Positions 10,913 through 22,257 of a stretch of 64,000 nucleotides of DNA are shown piece after piece. Source of the DNA: Diphasiastrum complanatum. Taxonomy: Eukaryota; Streptophyta; Lycopodiopsida; Lycopodiales; Lycopodiaceae. The stretch is taken from contig CM055102.1 of NCBI GenBank assembly GCA_029204225.1, positions 19,849,349 to 19,913,348 of the forward strand, read 5' to 3'. How positions within the stretch are numbered: the stretch's first letter is position 1; each line of letters begins with the position of its first letter. The position numbers were made by a program, and so were the translations under genes. The notes under the pieces are model-generated. The model was not told the origin of the DNA and did not search any database. It saw only the letters and a program-made list of their open reading frames with translations.

Positions 10913-13900
10913 AAGCTTTATTAATGTATTTTCCATGCCAAAAGGCATATAAGACAAATAAGTACATATCAAGTATGTGGACCATCTGGGAGCGTATGAA
11001 AAACGTCTCCAAAACTGAAAGAAAAGCATATATAATAAATCTAAACACAAATACCAAAGTTAACTAAACCAACATGTATGAAGCCAGAAATGGCTATGTA
11101 TAATGGAAGCAAGCCGCAGATCATGTGCTGGCGGCGATGCTGCTACTACTGTTACTGCTACTGCTGAAAAAAGATGTAATACAAGCTGCAGTGGGCAATG
11201 AGACTGAGATATGCTGCCGATGTCGAATGTAAGAGGGTGGTCTCCTCGTGGTAGGACGAAGAGGTCTATTCTGGGACTGGTTGTGAACGTCGTCTGCAGA
11301 AAAAGGAGGTAATCTGAAGCTGTGTGTCAGGAGCAATCTGACGCCGAGGCTATAGATCCCGTCGTAATAGAAACATCTCTTGGATCATAAGTGCAACACA
11401 ACATGAATTCTCATAGGTAACAAGTGAACTGGTGTATCCCTGAACAAGCAATAGTATCTCCCATGAATCTCATAATAAGCTGGGCAAATAAAAATAAAAT
11501 GCTCCTCAGTCTCTACAGCACCTAGGGAACACTGCTGGCAGATCTTGTCCTCTCATGGAGTACCCTGAAACCGACCGATCTCAATCTCAAGCTAGTGTGA
11601 AGAGACACGGAGCTAACCCAATATGAATCTGAGACCGTGTGATAATCCTCATCGTAGGTAAAGTGGTAGAATTGGGGACCCTGATACATCTGTCTCCAAA
11701 AAATGAAGTTGATAAAAGTCGGGTTTGACACCCAACTGGCCATGCCAAGCTTGCTCAAGGTAAGCTCTGTAAATGAATCGTCTGATGTAGTCATGAGTAC
11801 CAGAAGGAAGAGCAGTGATAGAGATACCGAGTGTGCTAAGAAGTTTGGAGGCCTGAGAGAACCAAGCCACATGGTAGCCCTGACTGTGAAGACGCTGAGA
11901 TGAAATGAGAGCAGCCTGAGTATATCTCTGCTCGAAGGACTGGAACGCATTGATGCGCTGAATATATGTGATGAGCTACATAGGTGGAACCGCAAACTCA
12001 ACAAGGATGATCTAGTGTGGTACTGAAGGCTTAGCCCGAATCATGCGTGAAAGCATAGTGATCTGTAATCGCGAAATACTGGCCCAATCGAGATGAGGTG
12101 AGGCCCGTACACCATGCAGCTGATGCATATAGCATTGTAGGAGAAACGATGGTGTCAAAAAGCCGACACTTACTCGAGGCATCTCGAATAGACTTACGGA
12201 AGCAAAATCTCTCCATCTGGGCAAGGGAAGCGTGGTCTACTAGAAGGCGCCTGTCTCATACTAAATATAGGACTAGTAAAAAGTGTGCCCAAATAAGTGT
12301 GGGATGGAACAATCTCTAACGGCCGACTGTCAAAAAGGAGCTCCTGTCTCAACATAAAGCTCCTGGAAGTGTTGAAGACCATCGTCTTCACAATGTTCAC
12401 CCCTAGGCCCCATCTGGAACAAAAATCATGAAGACAATCAATCTGTCTCTGTAACCCGTCTTGAGTAGGTGAAAGTAGAACCACATCATCTGCACAAGCC
12501 TGCAACCAGAACCATCGCACTGCTCAATAACTCTCCCCAACTCATCAATGTATATTCTAGAAAGTGTGGGGGAGAGGGAACATCCCTGCTTCACCCCAAT
12601 AGTGCTCATGATCTACTCTGAGATACCTCTGTCACTCCAGAAACAACCTAATACTCTCTCGTAAAGTGCCATCACTGCTAGGACTGTGTCATCAAAAAAA
12701 CCAAGGTCTCATATCCGCTGGATGAGTAAGGAGCGTGGGACAGAGTCAAAGGCTTTCCTGAAGTCAACGAAGCAGCAATAGACTCGCTCTCGCCGATGCC
12801 GAGCTTCCTCAATAATGGCTCTGAGAGTAAAAATATGATCTGTGGTAGAATAGTGAGCTCCATATCCAGCCTGGCCCATAGCACGCAATCTCCAAGTCTC
12901 TGACTCATACTGACAGCTGACTGAAGAATAATGCCATACAGCTTCGTGATAACGTGCCCAATCATAAGAGTTCGATAGTTACTAGGATTCTTGGGATTAC
13001 CATTTTTGTGTATGGGATGGATGATGTTGGTGCACCAAGAAGAAGGAAAACCGGAGACAACGGCTTGATTGAGTAGAGTGGCTAGGAGAGGTGATAGTAA
13101 ATCCGCAACATGGATTAAAAGCTCGGAATCAAGGTCATCAATATCCCTGGATTTATTGGTGTTCATTTTTTTGATGGCATTGTGGACCATATCAGAGGTG
13201 AAGAAGGTAAACTCAGGAGGTCTAGGGGAAATGGAAATAGGTGTACCGGTATCGATGTTATATAAAGCAGTGGTGTTAGGGAGCCAACTCCCTTGGGTCC
13301 CAAACCCAGACTTGAGACTGGACGATGACTGGGCCTGTAGACTTGACCGGTGACTCGTGAATCTGCATGGTTGCCACGTGTCATGATCCAGGAGTGCACA
13401 TGGCTTGGAGTCTCTCTCCTTGGAGGTATACAAGGGGAGGAGGACTCATTTGCCATCCATTCTGTCTACCTAGGAGGAGGTGGATGGAGAGCGTGTGCAC
13501 GGCCAGGATGTATTGCTAGCGTGAGGCAGGAGATGGCTGAGAGCCTAGGCGGTGGTACGGGACGCCGTCTGGGATGGAGGTCGGATCCAGCTTGATACGG
13601 TCACATGCAGGGCACGGTGGGTGGACCCGGATTAGGTCCTATGGCGGGGTGGAACGTGAATCGTTCGGTCTCTTGTGGTTAACCGGCACCTGGAGGTTTG
13701 CAGTAAGTAAGTTTGTAACATATGGTATCAGAGCCACTGCATGCTGAAAGCAGGTGCGTTGGTCTGTAGAGTTTCTCTTGTAATTTACGATGCTTCTGAC
13801 AGATTTCAAAACGGGTTTAAATCGGGTTTTTTATGCACTTTTGTGTATTGGTCCTTCTTCGCTGTTTTTGGTTTTGGATGAAGTTTTTTAAAAAAAAACA

Positions 13901-16900
13901 GTTGTGGGGCGCCCTTTGTTGTGGCCACGTGGACTGTCCAGAGGCAGACAGGTGGCAGCCCTCCTCAACTAATATTTCCGCTCAAGGTTGAGGTAACGGG
14001 CAGTGTCAAGGGGCCCCTCCCAGCGCAAAAAAAAGTGGGTAGTTGCTCGCTGTCTGAGCAGCGATGGAGTAATACATCAAAAACTTTGTATTGGATCCTC
14101 CTTAGCGCTGCCACATGGCATTGTCTGGGTCAGGACAGGTGGCTCCTTCAAGCGGAAACCTGTTCCGCTTTTGATTGGAGGCCCAAATCTCTGTTTCACG
14201 GGCCAGAAATGTCAAATAAAGTTGCTTTTGACCAGGTGCCATTGGGAAACAGCGATGGAACCTTATTTCTGATCTAATCATTCCAGAAAAGGAATGTTAG
14301 CCAGCGATGAGGGTTCAGGGGGATCTGGCTGCCTACGGGCCAGTGTAGTACTGTGGTGCCAAGGTGGCAAGGTATGGCCACTTGGCAGATTGTAGGAAAG
14401 CATGGAGAGGGAGGTATACCTCTCCTATGCATGGTTTCTCTTCAGAATTAGAGGTGGAGGTGGTGGTGGTGGTGCATCCTCCTCTTGCTCTCTCTTATTC
14501 CATTTGGCAGCGATGGACAATACCATTTGGTTTGTGAAGAGACAGCAAGAGTAGCCTTGTATCTACCTTCCTTGAGTAGCTTTTGATTCTCTTCTATCAT
14601 CTCTTCTTAATTCACCTCTCTTCTCTTTGTAAAAATGGAGCCTACTCCTACCACACAGCCTATGTCCCCTGTTCATGAGGCTATGGTATCTGCCTCTGTC
14701 TTAGACCCTGATGCTTTGATGCTAGCTATTAACAGTCTACAGCAACAGATTGTGGATATGCAAGCTAAGCATAGTCGGGATCAGCAGGACCTCAAGGAAT
14801 TGACGCAGCTAAGGCAATTGGTGCATCAACCCTTGTTTACTCCTGAAGTTTTTGCTGGGGAAAAGAAGGATAGAACCCCGGAGGCGGTCTTGAAATGGCT
14901 GGATCGATGAAATTCGCACTTTTCCATGCACGATTCATCCGAGGACAACAAGATCAATCTAGCCGTCATGTACCTGCGAGGTAAAGCATTCACCTGGTGG
15001 CAAGATATAAGGGCTAAGCCTGAAGTTCCTAGGAATTGGGAGGATTTTTGTAAGGCCTTTAAGGCGGCCTTCCTTCCTATTCTTGATGATTTTGAATTTT
15101 ACCATCAGCTTATGACCTCAGGATCCACATTGTGGATGAGAAGACAACCTTCTTGCATGGCGAACTAGACGAAGAGGTCTATATGGATCAACTCCCAGGA
15201 TATGTCTCGAATTCACTTACGGACTATGCATGCAGAATGCATAGAGCATCTATGGTCTGAAACAATTAGCCCGACAATGGTACAAGAAGAAAGATCAAGC
15301 CCTGAAATCATTAGGACTCAAGCCTCTGTTGGCTGATTCCAATGAATATGTCAGAGTTACAGATGGGCAGATCATCATTGTAGCTGTGTATGTGGACGAC
15401 ACTCTGATACTTTGCAGGAGTGAGCAACTAATTGTTGAAGTAAAGACAGACATCTCGAAACATTTCGAGATAGTGGATCTGGGAGAAACCAGGTGCTGCC
15501 TAGGCTTACAAATTGAAAGGGACTATGAGGGGGGTAAGTTATATCTTCACAGTCCATATACACCCAGGAGATCCTAGAGGACTTTGGGATGCTGAACTGC
15601 AAAGGAGCAAACACTCCAATGCTTGCAGGGACGGTGCTGATGAATGATGACTGTCCAAAGACTGAGGAAGAAAGAGAACAAATGCAGCTCACACCTTACA
15701 GGAAGTTGATAGGATCACTGATGTACCTTGCAGACAACACACGTCCTGATATTGTTTATGCAGTATTTAAAATGAGCCAATTCTGCACGAATCCAGGCTT
15801 GACACATTGGAAGATTGCAAAACAAATTTTGCAATATCTTCAATTAACGAGGGATCATGGCTTGTGTTATTGTCATGATGCAGGTTTCAAGATACTTTCC
15901 TATAGCGATGCTAGCTGAGCATCTCTCAAGGACGATTGTAAAAGCGTCTCAGGAGGATGCACCATCGCATAAGGAGCAGCAGTTCTTTGGGTTAGCAAGA
16001 AGCAGACCGTTGTAGCCTAGTCATCCTGTGAAGCAGAGTACGTTGCAGCAGCAAAGATGGCCAACCAGATAATCTGGCTAAGGCAGTTCCTGGACAAATT
16101 GGGCGAAACAAGGAACGAGCCCCTGGTCTTGCAGATGGACAACACCTATGCAATACACCTGATGAAAGATCCTGTGTTTCATTCCTGAACGAAGCACATT
16201 GCGATCAAGTACCACTTGATCATCTTCACCAAAGCCTTGGACAAAGGACTCTTTGAGAGACAAAGGAGCAATCTCGGGATCGTAAAGCTATCTAGTGTAG
16301 ATCTTTCCTTTGCTGGTAATTCTGTGTGTGAGCATTGTTGTTTTAATACGGCTGTTTTTGGCCCTCATGACCTCATTGGGATGAAGGGGGTTGTGGGTGG
16401 TCAAGCCGTAATTGTTTTATTTGACGATGGTTCCACACATAATTTTACTAACGCTAATTTGTTGCAGAAGCTAAAGGTGGAATCAAAGCAAAGTGACCAC
16501 CGATACACAGTGAAGCTGGCAACTGGAGCAGAAAGCCAAGTTTGGGACCGGATAGTCCCAATTCCTGAGGGTCTTCCTCTCTCTAGGGGTGTTGACCATG
16601 GTATTAAACTGATTCCTGGTAGTTCTCCTATGTCACTGTATCCATATAGGATGAGTAATACTGAAGAGGATGAAGTTTATAGGCAACTGCAAAATTACCT
16701 TAAGATGGGCCATGTTAGGCCTAGTAAATCTCCCTGGGGGGCACCTGTGCTCCTTGTTGATAAAAAAGACGGAGGTACTCGTCTTTGTGTGGACTTTAAA
16801 AGTTGAATAAGTTAACGATTAAAAACCGTTATCCTTTGCCGCGAATGGATGAACTGGTTGATCGATTGCATGGTGCAAAGTACTTCACCAAAATCGATTT

Positions 16901-19900
16901 GAGATCAAGGTATCATCAGATTCGCATAAAGACCGAGGATATTGAAAAAACCGGGTTTAGAACTAGGTACGGCCATTATGAGTTTCTGGTTTTACCATTT
17001 GGCTTGACAAATGCTCCAGCGACTTTTCAGCAAATGATGAACGATCTTCTTCGTCCATATCTGGGAAAGTTCGTAATAGTCTATTTAGATGATATTCTCA
17101 TCTATAGTAAGACCTTGGACAGGAGAAGCTTTTTGCCAAGGAATCCAAATGTGTGTTCTTCCAGAAAAGGTTGTTATACCTTGGTCACATTATTTCGGAC
17201 CATGGGTTGACCCAAATAAAGTCCAACAAGTACGTGAATGGCCTATCCCTAAAACCATCTGTGAGGTTAAGTCTTTTTTGGGCTTTACGAGGTTTTTTCA
17301 TAGATTCATCTTGAACTATGCATTAATTGCATTGGCCTTGACGAATGTCCTCAGAGGGGCTAAAAGAGTTAGCCGGCACAATAAGTTCAGTCCTCCAGTT
17401 ACTTGGACTGAAGAGTTGAATCAGAGTTTTGAGAACCTCAAATACTGTGTAACTACAGCGCCTATTCTACACATAGTGGATCCTAACAAGTCGTATGTAC
17501 TTGAAACTGATGCCAGTGACTATGCTATAGGCGCAGTCCTATATTAGGATGGTAGACCGGTAGCTTTTGAAAGCAAAAAGTTGGACCCTGCTCAAAGGCA
17601 GTATTCCACCTATGACAAGGAACTTTTCGCTGTTATTAATGCCCTGAAAGTTTGGAGACATTATTTATATGGCTCCTAGTTTACCATAGTTACTGACCAT
17701 CAAGCGTTAAAGTATATTAACGATGCGGTCGACCTTAGGGGTCGTAAGGCCAGATGGCCAGAGATGCTCCAAGAATCTCATTATGACATTGAGTACCGGA
17801 AAGGTACTTCTAATAGTGTCGCGGATGCCTGGAGAGGTTAATCAGTTAAGCTTTTCTGAGATCCAATCTAAGTTGTATCTGTCCTTAAGAGATTTGTGTA
17901 AGACCGATAGGTACTTCGGTCGTATTTGGCTAGACGTCCTGGCAGGTTCTTCTAGATCTAGTGATGAGCTTGGAATGCAAGATTCCAAGATTTCTCCTCA
18001 GGACAAGATACAAAGAGACTATTCCATTAGGAATGGGTTACTTTTCCGGAATGGAAAAGTTTGTGTGCCAGAAAATGATGATATAAGGGCCCAAATCCTG
18101 CATGAATGTCATGACAGCCCGTGTGCAGGGCACCCTGGCGCTCAAAGGACACTTGACTTAGTAAAAAGGAACTTTTACTGGCCAAATTTAAAAAGTCAGG
18201 TGGAGGCATATGTTCGCAAGTGTGCGTAATGTCAAGTTAACAAAGCTGAAAGACTTAAGGCAGCTGGTTTGTTAATGCCCTTGGAAATTCTCGAAAAAAA
18301 GTGGGAAAGTATTTCCATGGACTTTGTGGTTGGGCTACCTCGAACGGGGAAGCAAAATGATGCCATTTGGGTAATAGTTGATAGGTTAACTAAAATGGCG
18401 CAGTTCATACCAACCAAGCAAACTGTCAAAGCCTCTGAACTTGCATAGCATTTTGTGGAAAAGTGTTCAGGTTGTTTGGTTTGCCGAATGACATTGTTAG
18501 TGATCGAGATCCAAAGTTCACTGGCAAATTATGACAAGCGGTCTTTGAGAAATTAGAGACCACTCTAAGTTTGGGGTCATCAGATCATCCTGAATCGGAT
18601 GGTCAAACAGAGAGGACAAACCAGTCTATGGAAGATATGCTTCGAGCATATGTTTCCAGAAGACAGTCGGATTGGGAAAGGTACCTTCCAATGATTGAGT
18701 TTGCATATAATAGCGCAAAGCACTCAGCGACGGGTTTTAGTCCATTTTCTTTGATGTATGGTTTCCAGCCTAGGGCTCCCATTTCAGTGGGCCTCAAAAG
18801 CCTCAAGGTTAAGGCAGCGGTAGATTTCCTGCATGATATGCAAAGATGTTGCTTGTTGCTCGCGAAAACGTAAAAACGGCTCAGGATAGAGCCCAGTTTT
18901 ACGCTAATCTGAAACGACAACCTAGGGTCTATGAGGAGGGGGCTTGGGTATATCTTAGAATTCCAAAAGATTTTAAGGTACTAAGGACTGGAAAATGTCC
19001 TAAGTTATCACCTTGTTATGCAGGGCCATTCCGTATAGTAAAGAAACTCCATCGGAATGCGTACCAGCTAGAACTTCCTCAAGGTGTTAAGGTACATCCG
19101 GTGTTTCACATTAGTCGTTTAAAGGAACGACTTGGTGGAAAGGATGACTTAATGCCTCAGGAGGACTTAGTTCAGCTGGAGGACCTATCATCCTTTGTAC
19201 CTATAGAACCACAGGCCATTGTTGATGTACGTCAACGTGGACTCAGAAACCGGCAGGTAACTGAGTACCTGGTTCGTTGGAAAGGAAGTTCCGAGGACGA
19301 TGATACTTGGGAAAAGGAACTTGACCTTAAACTGAGATTCCCTGGATTCCTTCCTTAGATAAGGAATTTTTTAAGGAAGAGGGATTGCTAGGGACCCAAC
19401 TCCCTTGGGTCCCAAACCCAGACTTGAGACTGGTCAATGACTGGCTGGAGGTTTGCAGTAAGTAAGTTTGTGACAAGTGGCATACTCAGTCCAAATGCGC
19501 AAGTCATCAAGGAGCGGAGGTGGAGCACGGGGAATGAACTCACGCCAGAATGCCCTTGTGGAAGAGCTATAGAGAAGACCAATAAGTCGTCGCTCTTCTA
19601 GACTATCATAAGCCCATTTCTTACAACGAAGTAAGCAGGTAAAAAAACGACGAGTGGGTTGCAAGAGATGAGGGGTGTGCATGCGAGCATGTGTGACAAG
19701 GTCATGCTGGGAACAACACTCATCGTCATACCAAGGTGGGCGCACTGGTCTAGGATTGTTGTTCTTTTTGTTATGATGGGGTCTAGAAGGGAAGGAAGCA
19801 GCGGCAGCCATATGAAGTGTTGTGGTAAGCTTGATCTTCAAGCGGGCTATGATGTGGGAAAATGTGGAGCAGTGGGGAGAGAGAGTGCTGATAGGTAGGT

Positions 19901-22226
19901 GCAAGTGAATGGTCAAAGATGTGTTTGGGTGCACGAGATAAAGGTGGAGGTGAGAACTGTCGAGGCAAAGAAATAGTACCAAGACTAAAGGAAAGGAAGG
20001 AATGATTAGAAAGAGTGGTAGGAGAGAAATCATGGATGAGTGAGATGGTTGATGGTGAACCCATAAGGTAATCAACAACACTATGGCCGCCACTGTGGGG
20101 ATGGCAGGTATATTTGCCCGAGTTGGGCCAACAAGTTAAACCATTAAGAATGGCCAACTCATGAGCTTCACCTGATTGTAGCAAGTATTCTCCATAAGTG
20201 GTAATGGGGCCCAAAATGTCCTCAGAAATGCTAGTAACACACAAGTCATCTCCATCAAGGGCACGTATACGAAGCTGGTCCATAGAATCATAAAAATCAG
20301 TCTGTTGTGAAGCTGTCCTGGTATTAAAGTCACCAGTGAGAAAAATGTAACCTCGCTCTGCATATATGATAATATCTGTAGAAAGATCAATGTAGGGTGA
20401 ACCAATACCCTCTACAAAGGAAGAGAATACTGGAGGGAAATAACAAGGTGCAACAAAGATTTCTCTGTCAGAACCAATGCTATACCCGTCAATGCGAAAC
20501 CAAATGCACCGTGAGTGTTCATCATGGCTGATGAACTCAAAAATAGGATGCAGCGACTTCTATATAGGCAAGCGACCCCACCAGAACCTCTCCCACTAGC
20601 AAATCTCATCTCATAGACCGAGTCCCATCTGTATCCTGAAAAAGTCGATAAGTCAAGCAGATCACCAGCAATGGACGATGAGTGTATGTCGTTACGATTC
20701 CAAACTCCAATCTGCAAGCGGCGTAGATGAGGCCCCAGTATGCTCCCAATACCGGGCACCCCAATTCCCTATTTCTCAGCATCCTTGGACACATTATCAA
20801 TGTATCGGATTCGACCATCCCTGTAGATAACACGTCTGCCAGTCGCTCTAGCTTCTTGGAAGGCCTTATGCCTTTCCTCAACCTGTATGTACGTAAGATC
20901 ATCATCCATATATATTTGAGAACCACGTAGCTTGGCTCTATTGCGCAAAGCATCGCGACAGCTCTCCAAGGATGTAAAACGGATGATGAGGGTAGCATTA
21001 TCTCGGGTTGTTCTCCATGCTGAATCTAAATCTCTATTGTGATGCCCAAAGTATACTTTCAAGGAAACCTTTTGCTTCCTCAAGAGCATTTTGAGTGTTT
21101 GCGATGCCCTTTACTCGAATATTGTATGCTTTTTGCTCCCTAGATCTCTCTTCCGAAAGAGTAGCTGAAATAACCGAGGAAATAGGGGCACTTGGTGTGC
21201 TACCTTTTTTGATAATGGCTGCCCACGAAAGAGTTTCCTCTTTCTGCTTCTCAATTTTGTCTTCCAATTCTTTAAGTTTGTGCGATAGTTCAGGTGTAGC
21301 AAGAAGAGGTTGACATTTGAGTTCTTTTCTCAGGAGATCCATTTCTTGATGGGCAGGGACAGAGGGGGATACATCAGCGAGGGGGGCAGAATCAGCGAGG
21401 AGGTGAGTATTTGGAACTGAGCCAGCATGAGGGTCAGTGAGGGGGACAGGCAGATCAGGAGCGGAGTCAGCAGGGGGGACAGCCAAGGGGGCAGGAGACA
21501 GGTCAACAGCAAAGACAACAGGAGGCCCATTAGGCCGTGGAGGGCTGGCCCGTGGAGAGATGGAGCGAGGGCTGGCCTTCTTCCTTGAGGGCGACATTTC
21601 CAGAGAGAGACCGCTAGGCAGACAACACTCCAGCTCAGCACCAGGTCAGCAGCAGCCAGGTGCCACGCTCCAACGACCTCCACAACCAATAGTTTGATGC
21701 AGTTGGGTCGCTGACCTTTTGTTGGGCAGGGACAGCTCCTCGTGGATAGTAACCTGCTGGAAGAAGGGGTCTATGAGTGGAACCCTTTGGCATGGCAGGA
21801 GTAGGCCGTGGTGCAGCTGCTGTAAGATGAGGCCGAGGCTGTACACCAATCGGAAAAGCTGGTGTGACATGACGAATTGGCTCAGGGAGGCGACGTGCAG
21901 GTGGCGGTTATGTGGGGTACACCTGTAAAAGTGGATGCAGCAACCGGAGTGGGTGGCTGAGCAAGAGCAGCCGTATGTGTGGGAGCTGTATGCTTGGGAG
22001 CAATGTTTGAGGGTACCTTTCGAATTGCCTTTTCGAACCGTGTTTGAATCGAGTTTGAATCGGGAAGGAATCGACTTCTCCAGGTTCGAACCGGCGAATC
22101 GGTTTTAGGGTTTTTTTTAAAACATTAATGTCACAACATACATATTACATATTACATATGTCATATTCCAATGTACCATGTGCATGGTTATTTAATGGTA
22201 AATTAGCAAATGTTCAATGATTCGAA

Positions 22227-22257
<31 letters not shown>

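Larger units (their letters stand above)
13274..19475 (+). mobile_element. Ty3/gypsy chromovirus-type LTR retrotransposon nested in LINE C
   Basis: The 5' LTR (13274-13720) starts TGTTAGGGAGCC and ends TTTGTAACA. A primer site (TGGTATCAGAGCC, initiator-Met tRNA type) follows at 13723. A purine-rich AAGGAAGAGGGA precedes the shortened 3' LTR (19386-19475), which ends TTTGTGACA. AGTGG flanks the element at 13269-13273 and 19476-19480, a clean 5-bp target-site duplication within LINE C. Inside are gag, a foreign copia segment, protease, RT, RNase H, integrase and a chromodomain-like C-terminus. It lies in sense orientation within the SART-1 intron. Confidence 0.92.
10909..21700 (-). mobile_element. 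LINE C, near full-length L1-type element split by a gypsy insertion
   Basis: The 3' UTR starts at 10909 with TTTATTAATGT. ORF2 runs from about 11340 to 13273, resumes at 19476 after the gypsy element and continues to about 20760. ORF1 occupies 20769-21597. The 5' end is not precisely visible and lies somewhere in 21600-21700. Subtracting the 6.2 kb gypsy insertion leaves about 4.6 kb, less than a typical 5-6 kb plant L1, mainly because of small internal deletions. Frameshifts and stops are frequent, so the element is inactive. Sequence on both sides of the gypsy element is continuous when compared with LINE A at 5583. Confidence 0.85.

Noticed and set aside
10437-11067. Long Ser-Leu and Arg-Glu open frames across 10825-10908
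   Set aside because: They read straight through a GA/CT microsatellite. Only the part left of 10825 on the minus strand resembles LINE ORF1.
13921-14277. Plus-strand ORF between gypsy LTR and gag
   Set aside because: It lies in the element leader, has no domain, and precedes the better-supported gag start at 14635.
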